DNA of 64,000 nt from an uncultured Granulosicoccaceae bacterium (GCA_937922675.1 CALAJN010000010.1:310001-374000), one strand, 5' to 3'; numbered from the stretch's first letter, positions 1 through 9,196 are shown. Notes: a model not told the origin generated them from the letters alone. A program made the numbers and translations.

Positions 1-205
1 AGATCACTTGACCATCAAGCTCGTACATGCCGCGATCAAACGTATCCAGACAAGCGATGATGTTGAGTAGCGTGCTCTTGCCAGAGCCTGATGGCCCCAT
101 GATTGCGACAAACTCTCCAGCATCAATGCCAAGATCAAGTTCATGCAGCACTGGCACTGGTACCGCACCTGGATAGGTTTTCGCGATACCGTTCAGGGCG
201 ATCAT
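1..205 (-). CDS. ABC transporter ATP-binding protein (MacB/LolD type), 5' part only
   Basis: This is the first 68 codons of an ATPase that runs off the left edge. It starts at an ATG whose first base is 205. A Walker A motif, GPSGSGKST, lies at about residues 37-45 after the usual strand preceding the P-loop. The ATG overlaps the stop of the upstream HlyD-like adaptor by four bases (ATGA), so the two are translationally coupled. An adaptor followed by an ATPase, with a permease expected beyond the edge, is the standard order of MacAB-type tripartite exporters. The substrate cannot be told from this fragment. The signature motif, Walker B and the permease lie outside the window. Confidence 0.9.
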   Translation of the reverse strand, partial: MIALNGIAKTYPGAVPVPVLHELDLGIDAGEFVAIMGPSGSGKSTLLNIIACLDTFDRGMYELDGQVI

Positions 206-1302
206 GGCTGGCGCTGCATGTCCGAGGATTGCACCACTACCGAGACACCCTCCGAAAGAGTGCCAGCGTCGCCAATCAATACTTTATCCCCCGCAGCCAG
301 GCCATCGGTCACCTCGGCGTGGTTGATTGTGCGCAAGCCAAGAGTGACAGCCCGCTCGCGCGCCAGCCCCTGCTCCTCAATCCACACATGCGTGTTGCCA
401 TCAGCGCTCTCCTGTACTGCCTCTAGCGGCACACGCAGAACACCCACTCGACCAGCGGTAGATACATCCACATCCAACTGCTGACCAAGCAACAGCTGCG
501 GCGCCTGTTCACCGAGCGCGATACGCACCGTAAAGGTATTTCCAGCAACCCCCTGGCCCGTAGTCACACTGTCAGCGATACGCACTATCTGGCTAGGCCA
601 ACGCTCCTGTGGAGATTCAGCAAGCGACAGGCTAACCAACTGCTCTACCGCAAGTCGAGAAAAATCACCCGCATCGGCCTCGGCTTCTACAACACGGCCG
701 TCCTCGGCAACCAGGGTGAACAGACGCGTACCCGCCTCGACCCATTGACCCGTTTCTGTCGCCTGCAGCGTGACGATACCGGCGAAAGGCGCTCTGACCG
801 AGGCATTCTTGAGCCGCAAAGCGGCCAACACCTGGTCAGCCTCGGCAAGCTGCAATGCCGCTTCCGCACGCTGCTTTTCAAGCAAACTGTTCTCAAGCGC
901 CTGAGCGGATTCATCGCCAGCGCGTGACATCTGCAAGACACGCGCATGTCGCCGGTTGGCAAGATCCAGTTCATGTTGCCTTAGTGCACGCTCAGCCTCT
1001 GCCTTGTCGAGCAGGGCACGGGCTGGCTCATCATCCAGTGTGGCGAGCACGGCCGACTTGTCCACGGTGTCGCCTTCTCGGGCCTCTATTGATGTGATCT
1101 CGCCGTCGAGAAGTGCTGTCAGCTGTACCGTATAGTCATTGACCACAGATCCGGTTAAAGCGAGGGTGGTCTCGATATCGCCGCGCGACACTGCCACGGA
1201 CCGAACAGACACGCTACTACCGGCCGCGGGCAACCACCAGTGCCAGGCCACTACCGAGGCCAGAAAAACGGTGACAAACAGCAGTACAAGCGCTCGGCGC
1301 AT
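202..1302 (-). CDS. HlyD/MacA-family periplasmic adaptor of an ABC exporter
   Basis: A 366-residue membrane-fusion protein. Residues 5-25 form one N-terminal membrane anchor. A biotinyl-lipoyl-like half-motif follows (about 60-90), then an Ala/Glu/Leu-rich hairpin of coiled coil (about 95-165), the second lipoyl half (VRAPFAGIV, near 170), a beta-barrel region and a membrane-proximal C-terminal domain. It would bridge an inner-membrane ABC transporter to an outer-membrane channel. Its stop overlaps the start of the ABC ATPase at 205, so they form an operon. There is no TolC-like gene nearby, so a generic outer-membrane factor is probably used. The short coiled coil is more like MacA than like haemolysin HlyD. 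Substrate unknown. Confidence 0.88.
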   Translation of the reverse strand: MRRALVLLFVTVFLASVVAWHWWLPAAGSSVSVRSVAVSRGDIETTLALTGSVVNDYTVQLTALLDGEITSIEAREGDTVDKSAVLATLDDEPARALLDKAEAERALRQHELDLANRRHARVLQMSRAGDESAQALENSLLEKQRAEAALQLAEADQVLAALRLKNASVRAPFAGIVTLQATETGQWVEAGTRLFTLVAEDGRVVEAEADAGDFSRLAVEQLVSLSLAESPQERWPSQIVRIADSVTTGQGVAGNTFTVRIALGEQAPQLLLGQQLDVDVSTAGRVGVLRVPLEAVQESADGNTHVWIEEQGLARERAVTLGLRTINHAEVTDGLAAGDKVLIGDAGTLSEGVSVVVQSSDMQRQP

Positions 1303-1436
1303 AGTGGAAACAGAGCTCGGTCAGGTGCGTTGCAGCGGCAGCCTATCCTCACTACCCGGCCGAAAGAAAACTGTGACCGCAGGCACATCTGCAGGCCTGC
1401 AATCACCTGGATTCCCGCTACATCAATGTGGAGAGT

Positions 1437-2354
1437 TCAAAGCTTGAGTGCAGGGATGATCTGCTTCTTACGACTCATGACGCCAGGCAATACCACTTGA
1501 TCACCTGATACGCTTACATCAAAACTCTTTTCGGCAACGGTCTTGGTCAGATCATTCGGGATGAGCAGAGTAGCCTCTTCGTTGAGGATATCGACAACGA
1601 ACAAGAGCACCTGATCAACCTTGTCTTCGCTTGCAACCGCCGACATGCTTTGCATGATTGACGCCTTTCGCTCAAGGACAATTGAAGGTACCGTTGTTTC
1701 CAGAACCGAGACCCGAAAATTTGTGCCGTCCACAGCGTATTCCTTGCTGTCCATGCGTAACAACTCAGCATCAGAGAAGCGCGAGACATCCGATTTGGCA
1801 GCAAACATCTCACCGGCATATTCCGGGATTGACAGCTCCAATTCACCGGCGAGTTTCTCAGCCAATGCGCGATCCGTGTCGGTGGTTGTGGGCGAGCGGA
1901 ATTCAAGCGTGTCGGACAATATGCAACTCAGTACAAGTCCCTTGATGTTGTCTGGCATATCCGTCACTGACGAGCCCATCAGCTGGTACATGATCGTGGC
2001 AGTACAGGCCAAGGGGCGAACAGTGATGTCTATCGGGGCTTTGGTCTCCAGGCCACCGACCAGCTTGTGGTGATCGATGATGGCCGTGATATCGGCGTTG
2101 TTGATATTGGCAGGAAGCTCTGCCGGGTTATTGGTGTCGACAATCACACAGGGTTGATCATCAGCGATATCGTCAATGATGTCTGGCAGCTCAAAGCCCC
2201 AGCGCTCGGCAACGAAAGCTGCCTCGGTATTCGGAGTGCCGAGCAACTGCGCGGCAGCGTCCGTACCGGTGTGATTCAGATACCAGGCCCAGACAAGAGC
2301 TGATCCGAGGCTGTCTGTATCCGGGGCCTTGTGGCCAAAAACCAGTGTTGTCAT
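1437..2354 (-). CDS. ppaC: manganese-dependent inorganic pyrophosphatase (family II PPase)
   Basis: It hydrolyses pyrophosphate to two phosphates in the cytoplasm. The 305-residue product has the two DHH-superfamily domains of family II PPases. The metal ligands are visible: H8, D12 and D14 in GHKAPDTD, D73, the DHH triad 94-96, and D148. The C-terminal DHHA2 domain ends in the SRKKQ phosphate-binding motif. I start it at ATG 2354 because that methionine aligns with the family N-terminus. The open frame extends 49 codons further upstream, but without family sequence. It is followed 134 bases later by the HlyD-like gene on the same strand. Family II enzymes are commoner in Firmicutes but occur in marine gammaproteobacteria. 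Confidence 0.93.
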   Translation of the reverse strand: MTTLVFGHKAPDTDSLGSALVWAWYLNHTGTDAAAQLLGTPNTEAAFVAERWGFELPDIIDDIADDQPCVIVDTNNPAELPANINNADITAIIDHHKLVGGLETKAPIDITVRPLACTATIMYQLMGSSVTDMPDNIKGLVLSCILSDTLEFRSPTTTDTDRALAEKLAGELELSIPEYAGEMFAAKSDVSRFSDAELLRMDSKEYAVDGTNFRVSVLETTVPSIVLERKASIMQSMSAVASEDKVDQVLLFVVDILNEEATLLIPNDLTKTVAEKSFDVSVSGDQVVLPGVMSRKKQIIPALKL

Positions 2355-2758
2355 CGTGCCGAGAAGCCTTTTAGAGTTTGAATGGTGAATGAGTTGGTGG
2401 AGCGGCAACCTTGCAGGTAATCGGCTCCACCCGCTGCCAAATTCAGTCGCAAAACCATCAGATCTGTGACCTGGCTTGCATCTGGACTCAGCGCACGCCA
2501 ATAGACGTGCCGGATCTGCGGCGCGTGGAAATCACCACCCATGCCAACGGTAAACTCCTACTCCGCCACCGCCCGAGACTATATACCAGCAATGGGGGTT
2601 AGCCGTCGCCATCAACCAACGGATCAGGCACAGGAGCTCCCACACCACAGGGGTAATTCAGATCCTTGGCACTCGTCGGCCTCGGTGGCTAGCTTGCCAA
2701 GCTCCATTTTATCGGACTACTTTCAGGAGAGGCAATACAGCACACCGGGGAGCCAGAT
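2355..2758. other. intergenic region between divergent ppaC and 2759
   Basis: About 400 bases separate two divergent transcription units and should hold both promoters. Short open frames exist on both strands (for example 2351-2542 minus), but none has a convincing Shine-Dalgarno sequence or a family I recognise. I see no clear sigma-70 hexamer pair and no terminator. Confidence 0.4.
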
Positions 2759-3373
2759 ATGCCCACCGATTCGCGCGCGTTGCACACGTCACGCAGTTTG
2801 GAGGATTACTTCAGAACGGCTGTGGCCGACGCCATCGAGCAATACGATATTGATGGCGAGTCAGATACGCGCTGGTATATCTCGCGCTTGCTGACCGATT
2901 ACGCCCGCTCAAGCCGGTTTTTTGATGACGACGGCAGTGGCTGTGCGCTCACGCCGCTAGCTGAGTACCTGAGACGCTCTGTAGAGGCTGAAAGTGACGC
3001 TGAATGCCGTCAACACCTGCAACGCCTCGGTGACGTATCGCTGTTCATAGCCGGGCTCTTCTCCGGTGCAATCTCTCGTCGCTCAGTAGGCCTTGACTAC
3101 TACCTCTCGATGGGCTCAGGTGCCTACAGCTCACTCGCCGACGCCGAACCGCGATCATCTCGGGATCGCGCACTCAGAGATATCTTTCGCGATCTGTCAG
3201 TCAATCTTGAAGGCTACGTCAGTGCAATTTCAACGATCCCCAATGGCAATCAGGACGACAACAGCCTCTTTGATCTCCTCGATGCCTGGCATCGCACTCG
3301 TGACCCCGCGCTCGAAAGACGGTTAACTGCACGGGGAGTTATCACCCTCGACACGAGTGGGCACACCCACTGA
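2759..3373 (+). CDS. conserved hypothetical protein, 204 aa
   Basis: I do not recognise the family. The product is soluble and acidic, largely helical by composition, with no signal peptide or membrane segment. The middle (about residues 90-125) has a Gly/Ser/Tyr-rich stretch reading LDYYLSMGSGAYSSLA, which would suit a turn or small-molecule pocket, but that is only a suggestion. The stop codon overlaps the ATG of the next gene by one base (TGATG), so the two are translationally coupled and probably work together. Coding is supported by length, the coupling and a coherent composition. Confidence 0.75.
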   Translation: MPTDSRALHTSRSLEDYFRTAVADAIEQYDIDGESDTRWYISRLLTDYARSSRFFDDDGSGCALTPLAEYLRRSVEAESDAECRQHLQRLGDVSLFIAGLFSGAISRRSVGLDYYLSMGSGAYSSLADAEPRSSRDRALRDIFRDLSVNLEGYVSAISTIPNGNQDDNSLFDLLDAWHRTRDPALERRLTARGVITLDTSGHTH

Positions 3374-4011
3374 TGGAACCTGGCGATCTACCTGCAGCTG
3401 TTCAGCAAACGCTGCAATCGCGATACCGGATCTCTGTTTCACATACCGTAGATACCTTTGTGTCATACGACCGCGAAATCTACAAAGATCTTGACGGGCG
3501 AGACGATATTCCGGACGAGCTCCTGTTGCTGCAGGAAGAAGACGGTGACATGAATGTTGGCTTGTTTCTCGATCAAGCGATGTTGGAACGCGCCCACATG
3601 GCATTGCAGTTTGATCAATGGAATCGACAAGACATCGACGACATAAGCTCTGTCATCGAAGGAGTGAGTCATCTGGTCTGCGTGTTGTGGCATGCTGATC
3701 AACAAAGAGAGCTCCGACCTGTGGATTTGGAACTGCAGGCAGAGATCGACAAGTTCGTCGTGTTGAAACACTTTTGCCATAGCCATGCCACACTGGCTCA
3801 GTTTCAACATATGCTGTTCGATGTCACGGCTATCGATGATGACCCTCTACTCGTTAGCCGCTATACCTGCGCACGTCGCTATGCTTGGATTTATTGCCAG
3901 TGGTTACAATCCCGTTTCAAAATCGATGACGACAAACTGCAGCACGAGCTTGCTACCTTCTACCGCCGATCAGGGCCTGCCAAGCAACGCCATATCAACG
4001 ACGTGCATTAG
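3373..4011 (+). CDS. conserved hypothetical protein, 212 aa
   Basis: Family unknown. It is an acidic cytoplasmic protein with no visible catalytic motif, signal peptide or membrane helix. The region VSYDREIYKDLDGRDDIPDE near residues 30-49 is strongly charged. The C-terminal third is rich in His, Cys, Tyr and Trp (for example CARRYAWIYCQW) and could bind a metal, but no defined ligand pattern is present. It starts on the stop codon of the preceding unknown gene and is followed after 10 bases by a lipoprotein hydrolase, so the three form an apparent operon. Confidence 0.75.
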   Translation: MEPGDLPAAVQQTLQSRYRISVSHTVDTFVSYDREIYKDLDGRDDIPDELLLLQEEDGDMNVGLFLDQAMLERAHMALQFDQWNRQDIDDISSVIEGVSHLVCVLWHADQQRELRPVDLELQAEIDKFVVLKHFCHSHATLAQFQHMLFDVTAIDDDPLLVSRYTCARRYAWIYCQWLQSRFKIDDDKLQHELATFYRRSGPAKQRHINDVH

Positions 4012-4021
4012 TAGCGCATTG

Positions 4022-4918
4022 ATGCCGCTATGCGAACCGTGGGGCAGAACCTTTCAACTACTTGCAAGATCAGCTGCCTGCGGCCTGTTGTGTTCAACAC
4101 TCTCGGCCTGCAGCTCACCACTTGATCCTCTCAATGCGCTTACTCCCAACAGCGCCTACGATCAACGTAGAAATATCGCCTATGGTGATGACCCGCGCCA
4201 ACGCATGGACCTCTACCGTTCTCGCGAGCCTGCGGACAATGCGAGCACCATTGTCTTTGTCTACGGCGGCGCATGGCGCAGTGGCAAACGCAAGGACTAC
4301 TCATTCATTGCACAGTCTCTTGCATCCAGAGGTCACGATGTCCTGATACCCGACTACCGTTTGTACCCGCAGGTCACTTGGCCTGCCTTCATAAACGACG
4401 TCGCCGATGCTGTTCGCAGTCTGGACCGGAATGCACAGCAGTGGCTGGAACGACCGCTGAAACGGATCGTATTGATGGGCCATTCATCGGGAGCACACAG
4501 CGCTGCAGTGTTGGCGGGCGATCCGGGTCGCTGGCTAATGGGGATCACCGCTGACGTCGTTGGGCTAGTCGGGATTTCGGGCCCCTATGACCTACCGCTG
4601 GACGATGATGAAGTCGCTCCGGTGTTTCCTGATCTGCTCGATCCTGATAGCGCCATTCCAGCCAACTCGGCAACGAAGGCTCACCCGCCGACGCTGCTGA
4701 TACACGGAACCGACGACAAGCGTGTGCTCCCTTTTCACACGGAAAACATGGCAAGGGCACTTGAGCAACTCGAGGTGCCGGTGGAGCTCATGTGGCTGGA
4801 CGGCACGGGACATGGCATGGCCGTCGCCAACTTTGCACAGCCATTGGATTGGTTCAGCGACGAGCCCGAGCGCGTCGGTGACTGGTTAGCAGCACTCGAT
4901 ACAAAAGACCACTTTTGA
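4022..4918 (+). CDS. lipoprotein alpha/beta hydrolase (esterase/lipase, HSL-like)
   Basis: A 298-residue serine hydrolase, likely tethered to the periplasmic membrane face as a lipoprotein. The signal ends in the lipobox LSAC, with lipidated Cys at residue 30. The hydrolase core shows an oxyanion-hole motif YGGAW (81-85), a variant of HGGxW, the nucleophile elbow GHSSG with Ser 155, a late Asp in HGTDDKRV and the catalytic His in GTGHG. I start it at ATG 4022, 10 bases after the previous stop; an upstream-extended frame would bury the signal peptide inside the neighbouring gene. The pattern resembles carboxylesterases and kynurenine-formamidase-like enzymes; substrate not deducible. Confidence 0.85.
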   Translation: MPLCEPWGRTFQLLARSAACGLLCSTLSACSSPLDPLNALTPNSAYDQRRNIAYGDDPRQRMDLYRSREPADNASTIVFVYGGAWRSGKRKDYSFIAQSLASRGHDVLIPDYRLYPQVTWPAFINDVADAVRSLDRNAQQWLERPLKRIVLMGHSSGAHSAAVLAGDPGRWLMGITADVVGLVGISGPYDLPLDDDEVAPVFPDLLDPDSAIPANSATKAHPPTLLIHGTDDKRVLPFHTENMARALEQLEVPVELMWLDGTGHGMAVANFAQPLDWFSDEPERVGDWLAALDTKDHF

Positions 4919-4989
4919 CCCGCATCCAGAGGATCACTGTATTGGTCCTGCCCCCCCTACACCAACAAGCCGGTGTCACTGGGTGCCCT

Positions 4990-5946
4990 CTAGGCACACA
5001 ACTCGTCTTCCCCATCCCATCGGTGGATATCAACAGGTGCACCGCAACTCAGACGAGTACGCGCATCCTCCCAAAGCTGTCGCCAGGCAGTTGCTGAACG
5101 GAGTTCTGTTTCAGGCGCTGAGAAACTCCTGGCCACAAAGGAGGGAAAGAACTCTCGCCCGGTTGAATCGCCTGTGACGTTGTAGCGCAAGTCAAAGCTC
5201 CAGCGGATTGAGGCTGATGTGTTCTCGAGCGAACTGTGAATGGTGTTTGGGTGAAAGAAAACAGCACCGCCGGCAGGTACCGGCAAGGGCTGCGCCATTG
5301 CCTCCGAGAACTGCTGCTTCGGGATACGCAACTGCCCGGATGCGGGGCAATGAGTCAGCATCGGTTGCTTGTGGCTCCCGGGAATCACTTGCAGGCAGCC
5401 ATTCTCTTCTGTTGCGGCTGTGACCGCTACCCACACTGTCACCATTCGGCTCTCATCGGCATCTGCATGGGTGACCCCACGATCCTGATGCCAATCGGTA
5501 GCAACGATGTGAGGCCGTTTTTCAGCTCCTTTCAGCGCACCACGCGGAGGCTTGACTCGTACATGCTGAATCGGATTGGATGTCAGCTCTGGCCCGAGCA
5601 AACTCTCAACCGCGTCCAGAACAGCCGTGTTTGTCATCAATGCGAACACAGCTGGCCCAGCGTGGAACGGTGTCCGGGCATTAATATCTCCTGTGGGGAG
5701 AGAAATATCGATCGGTTGAAAATAGTCGATGCCGGCATCAACTGCGGCCATGATCATGCTGCTGAAGTCTTTTTCATCGGCCGCAGCAGGCAGACGATCG
5801 TCGCAACTCCACTGTTGACAGAGACCCCTCAGCAGAGCCGTGTACTCAATCTCGAGTGGCTCCAGCACCTCGGCGACCGAAACCAGCCTGTCCACCACCA
5901 GATAGCCATCACGCTCAAATTTCTCGATTTGCTCCTGTGTCAGCAT
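4990..5946 (-). CDS. phytanoyl-CoA dioxygenase (PhyH) family Fe(II)/2-oxoglutarate oxygenase
   Basis: A 318-residue non-haem iron oxygenase of the PhyH/EctD superfamily. The facial triad is visible as His 153 and Asp 155 (WHQD) and His 237 (NTIHSS); Arg 248 (SIRWSFD) suits binding of the 2-oxoglutarate carboxylate. Such enzymes hydroxylate small molecules or acyl-CoAs; the substrate here is unknown. I chose ATG 5946 over a GTG at 5961 because GGAGG lies eight bases upstream of that ATG. The gene is monocistronic, convergent with the hydrolase and divergent from the DUF2059 gene. It does not look like ectoine hydroxylase, and no ectoine genes are nearby. Confidence 0.88.
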   Translation of the reverse strand: MLTQEQIEKFERDGYLVVDRLVSVAEVLEPLEIEYTALLRGLCQQWSCDDRLPAAADEKDFSSMIMAAVDAGIDYFQPIDISLPTGDINARTPFHAGPAVFALMTNTAVLDAVESLLGPELTSNPIQHVRVKPPRGALKGAEKRPHIVATDWHQDRGVTHADADESRMVTVWVAVTAATEENGCLQVIPGSHKQPMLTHCPASGQLRIPKQQFSEAMAQPLPVPAGGAVFFHPNTIHSSLENTSASIRWSFDLRYNVTGDSTGREFFPSFVARSFSAPETELRSATAWRQLWEDARTRLSCGAPVDIHRWDGEDELCA

Positions 5947-6086
5947 GCGCACGCCCTCCACTTGTCAACGCCGGGATCAATTTTGCCGCTGCACCGACAC
6001 TAACTCAAACCTGCAGTTATCGCCATACTGCACCCGTGCGTGGAACGCGGTAGGCTCGTTCTTCTTCAGCAATTTTTTTAGCCAAC

Positions 6087-6605
6087 ATGGCACTGATTTC
6101 AATGTCGGCCTGCAGGGTTCTCGGAAGAACGCTCATCCTCACAGGCTTTCTTTTTGGCTCGAGCCTCTGGGCCCAGGACAACACCAAGGCAGCCGCCGCT
6201 GAGGCACTACTCGAGGCATCACGGGTCAAGGAGATGATGGAGCAGATGTATGCCCAGATGCCGCAGATGATTGCCGGGCTCATGCCACCACGGAGCCCGG
6301 ATGGACCGAGCGCCGAGCAGATGCAGACCTTGATGGAGCGAGCACTGACCTTCATCGATGAACGCATCGGGTACGAAACGCTCAAGCCCGACTACATCGA
6401 ACTCTACACAGACACCTACTCAGAGGAAGATCTGGTGGCACTCACCGAGTTTATGGAGTCTCCGCTCGGGCAGCGCTTTTTGGATAAGACGCCAGAGCTC
6501 ATGAACAACACATCGTTACTGGTGCAGGAACGCATGGGCGATGCAATGCCTGAACTACTGGAGTTGATGCAATTGGAATTTGAAACCATGGAAGCCTCAC
6601 AGTAA
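6087..6605 (+). CDS. secreted DUF2059-domain protein
   Basis: A 172-residue exported protein. An N-terminal signal peptide (hydrophobic LILTGFLFGSSLWA, ending near residue 29) is followed by a mostly helical domain rich in Met, Glu and Leu, matching the DUF2059 pattern, in which a helical region ends in a motif like FMESPLGQRFLDKTPEL. The molecular function of the family is not established. It is divergent from the PhyH gene with about 140 bases between them, and its end lies 13 bases from the degraded hydratase on the opposite strand, suggesting that the deletion that removed the hydratase 3' end brought them together. Confidence 0.82.
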   Translation: MALISMSACRVLGRTLILTGFLFGSSLWAQDNTKAAAAEALLEASRVKEMMEQMYAQMPQMIAGLMPPRSPDGPSAEQMQTLMERALTFIDERIGYETLKPDYIELYTDTYSEEDLVALTEFMESPLGQRFLDKTPELMNNTSLLVQERMGDAMPELLELMQLEFETMEASQ

Positions 6606-6618
6606 ATCACAAGGACCT

Positions 6619-7011
6619 TCAGACATGACTTCGACAGATGCCCGCGGGCCGACGACTCGTACCATCGCACATCATCGCCAGCTCACGCCCTCCTCCCAAA
6701 GCGAAGCCTGACACCGCTGTAATACTCGGTGTACGCAACCGCGCAATCGCCTCCCAACCCGCCAACATATCTGAAGCAAATGGTTCCAGATAACGCCGAA
6801 CGCTCATCTCCGCGATATCTGCTCCGGCAGCAAAAGCCCTTGTCGATCCTGTCAGAACAAAGCAGCCGATAGTTGGATCCTTGTCAAGCGGTGTCATCAC
6901 CTCGATCAGATCATCGAGCATCTGTGCATCCAAGGCATTGAGCGCCTCGGGTCGATTCATCGTGACGATCGCTACACGCCCGTCTCGCTACAGATGCACC
7001 CGCTGACTCAC
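6619..7011 (-). pseudogene. enoyl-CoA hydratase remnant: nonsense codon plus 3' truncation
   Basis: The reading frame encodes a clear PaaF/crotonase N-terminal half: MNRPEALNAL, then TRAFAAGADIAEM, then SGFALGGGRELAMMCD, after which homology stops and the frame ends at 6619. About 110 of some 257 residues remain. Upstream, the frame begins at GTG 7011 (MSQRVHL) and is interrupted at 6988-6990 by TAG where the family has Glu, before RDGRVAIVT. The usual Cys of the GGGCELAMMCD motif is Arg here. It follows mmsB by seven bases and was the third gene of a valine-catabolism operon. An ATG at 6958-6960 could restart translation, but the protein would lack the second half of the crotonase fold. Confidence 0.85.
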
Positions 7012-7018
7012 CTGCGAA

Positions 7019-7900
7019 TCACTCATCAGACTGCCCTCGTCTGGACGCAGTCAACGCTGGCAGCACCGCTGAAAAATCCTTACCATGGCCGCCGCCCTCA
7101 ACAAAGCGCTCGTACAAGGCACTTGCGTGGGATCCCATCGGCGTGTGTGCATCAACCTGCTCGGCAGCGTTCTGACTAAGCCTCAAGTCCTTGAGCATCA
7201 GCTCAGCCGCAAACCCCGGCATGTAGTCGTTGTCGGCTGGACTGTGTGGCCCTACACCTGGCACCGGGCAGTAGGTATTCACCGGCCAACACGAACCAGA
7301 CGATGTGGACAGCACCTCGAACAGACGCTGTGCGTCCAGACCGAGCTTCTCGCCTAGTGAAAACGCCTCACAGGTGGCCAACATGGAAACACCCAACAGC
7401 ATGTTGTTGCAGATCTTGGCCGCTTGTCCGGCACCACCTGCACCGCAGTGCACGATGCGCTGACCCATCACCTCCAGCAATGGAGTAACCCGCTCAAGTG
7501 CATCATCAGTCGCCCCCACCATAAATGTGAGTGTGCCAGCGGTAGCACCTCCAATACCGCCGGATACAGGGGCGTCTACCGACAGTAGCCCGGCCAACTG
7601 CGCCAGTTTGTGTGCCTCTGTAGCGCTGCCTGTGTCCACAGTTGAACAGTCCAACAACAAGGCGCCTGTTTCACATTGCGGCACGATGTCGGTATACACC
7701 GCCTTCAGGATTGCACCGTCAGGCAGCATGGTAATCACTACCTCCATGCCTTTGACGGCCTCGGTAACGGTGGCTACCTTGCTGATCCCCTCAACCGTCA
7801 CATCGGCGGTGTCAAAGCCCACAACCTGATGACCTGCAGCGACAAGATTTGCAGCCATCGGCGCACCCATGTTGCCCAGTCCAATAAAACCAATGCGCAT
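7019..7900 (-). CDS. mmsB: 3-hydroxyisobutyrate dehydrogenase
   Basis: It oxidises 3-hydroxyisobutyrate to methylmalonate semialdehyde with NAD in valine breakdown. The 293-residue protein has the N-terminal Rossmann motif GFIGLGNMG (residues 4-12), the substrate-site motif DAPVSGG (109-115) and the catalytic Lys 162 in GGAGQAAKICNN, the diagnostic set of beta-hydroxyacid dehydrogenases. ATG 7900 is used because it sits directly before the Rossmann strand; the frame continues 32 codons upstream into the preceding gene. It begins four bases after the stop of the 3-hydroxyisobutyryl-CoA hydrolase gene, so the operon supplies two consecutive pathway steps. Confidence 0.93.
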   Translation of the reverse strand: MRIGFIGLGNMGAPMAANLVAAGHQVVGFDTADVTVEGISKVATVTEAVKGMEVVITMLPDGAILKAVYTDIVPQCETGALLLDCSTVDTGSATEAHKLAQLAGLLSVDAPVSGGIGGATAGTLTFMVGATDDALERVTPLLEVMGQRIVHCGAGGAGQAAKICNNMLLGVSMLATCEAFSLGEKLGLDAQRLFEVLSTSSGSCWPVNTYCPVPGVGPHSPADNDYMPGFAAELMLKDLRLSQNAAEQVDAHTPMGSHASALYERFVEGGGHGKDFSAVLPALTASRRGQSDE

Positions 7901-7904
7901 ACGA

Positions 7905-8975
7905 CTAATACTCTTGTGGTAGAAGCAAATCCCCATCTGGCGCCGGCTCGGAAAATTGCGCCAGTAGAGATGTTGGAACCTCATGGATCGATGCATGCTT
8001 CCACATCGGCTGCCGATCTTTGTCGATCAAGGCGGCACGCACCCCCTCGAGAAAGTCACCCTCCTCGGCAGCACGCGACACGATTCTGTACTCACGCTCT
8101 AGAGCTCGGCTGAGTCCTGGCTGTTTGCGCGCAGAACGAATCAGTGAAAAACTGAGCTGTAGTGACAGCGGCGATGCACGATGCATGCACTCGATGGCGC
8201 GTGCTGCCCAGGTGCTTTCCAACGATCCCAGATAGGCCAGCACTTCGGCAAGCGATGTCTTGCCAAACGCTGCATCAATACCCTCAGCCTGCTCCGCACA
8301 GACTGATGGTTCAGCGACAATAGCCACATCGTCTATGACTGCAGGGTCTGCAGTCTCAACCAACTGCTTTCGCAAGGCTGGCAGCTGATCACCAGGCACT
8401 ATCACGTCAGCAAAACCTGCGTGCAAAGCGTCGCTGGCATCAAATCGATCACCCGTCAATCCCAGGTACTCGCCCAAAAATCCCGGGGCACACGATAGTA
8501 GGTGTGAGCCGCCAACATCCGGCACCAGTCCGATGGCACATTCAGGCAGCGCCAGTTGACTGCGCTCTGTGACAACGCGGTGCGATCCGTGTGATGAAAG
8601 CCCGATGCCACCGCCCATCACAATGCCGTCCATAAACGCCACATAGGGCTTGGGATAGCGACCGATCAGGGCATTGAGTCGGTACTCATCACGAAAGAAC
8701 TGCCGGCCACTATCCACATCGCCAGTAATGCCTTGACGATAAAGCGCCGCGACATCGCCACCAGCACAGAAGGCTCTGCCACCTGCTGAATCAATGAGTA
8801 CCATGGCTACGGCATCGTCAGCCAGCCAATCGCGCAGTGCCGATTCAATGCGCAAGGCCATCGCATGGGACAAGGCGTTGAGCGCAGTCTCTCGACACAG
8901 CGTGATGCAGCCTACGGCCCCCTCGACACGCACTCGAACATCAGCATCTACGTCAGTTGTTTTATGCCTATGCAT
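7905..8975 (-). CDS. 3-hydroxyisobutyryl-CoA hydrolase (crotonase superfamily, ECH_2)
   Basis: A 356-residue crotonase-fold enzyme of the HIBCH type, longer than hydratases. The oxyanion-hole motif SAGGRAFCAGGDVAALY lies near residues 60-80. GGGIGLSSHGSHRV and the acidic motif LPECAIGLVPDVGG follow, matching the Glu-containing catalytic loop of human HIBCH. It releases 3-hydroxyisobutyrate from its CoA ester; the next gene, mmsB, oxidises that product. Start taken as ATG 8975; a GTG at 8984 in frame is the alternative, and neither has a strong Shine-Dalgarno. Some relatives act as enoyl-CoA hydratases, so without the neighbour the call would be weaker. Confidence 0.88.
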   Translation of the reverse strand: MHRHKTTDVDADVRVRVEGAVGCITLCRETALNALSHAMALRIESALRDWLADDAVAMVLIDSAGGRAFCAGGDVAALYRQGITGDVDSGRQFFRDEYRLNALIGRYPKPYVAFMDGIVMGGGIGLSSHGSHRVVTERSQLALPECAIGLVPDVGGSHLLSCAPGFLGEYLGLTGDRFDASDALHAGFADVIVPGDQLPALRKQLVETADPAVIDDVAIVAEPSVCAEQAEGIDAAFGKTSLAEVLAYLGSLESTWAARAIECMHRASPLSLQLSFSLIRSARKQPGLSRALEREYRIVSRAAEEGDFLEGVRAALIDKDRQPMWKHASIHEVPTSLLAQFSEPAPDGDLLLPQEY

Positions 8976-9001
8976 CTGGAACACACGAGGTTCGGTCAGG
9001 A

Positions 9002-9196
9002 TTACACATTACCTGCAACGTTGATCCCTTGCCGCTCCAGCACAATAACTGAATTGCCTTGAAGCCCGCACCGCCACGACAAGCCCGGTAGATCTCGAAG
9101 ATCAACACCGGGACGGAGTGCACAACCCTCAGTGGGCACTAAACGGTATTCTTCGGCGATGCCTCGGTGTTTCACCTGAATGCGCCCTTCAGCCAC
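9002..9196 (-). CDS. possible small protein, 64 aa, overlapping the cti start
   Basis: The frame begins at ATG 9196, 17 bases inside cti on the other strand, and ends 26 bases before the hydrolase start, which would make it the first gene of the valine operon. The peptide has a plausible composition (for example QGNSVIVLERQGINVAGNV) but no recognised domain, and I see no good Shine-Dalgarno. It may be real or chance; the overlap with a confident gene argues for caution. Confidence 0.3.
   Translation of the reverse strand: MAEGRIQVKHRGIAEEYRLVPTEGCALRPGVDLRDLPGLSWRCGLQGNSVIVLERQGINVAGNV

Noticed and set aside
2351-2542. 63-codon minus-strand frame overlapping the ppaC start
   Set aside because: It overlaps the ppaC start codon, its own start has only a distant purine run, and the peptide matches nothing I know.
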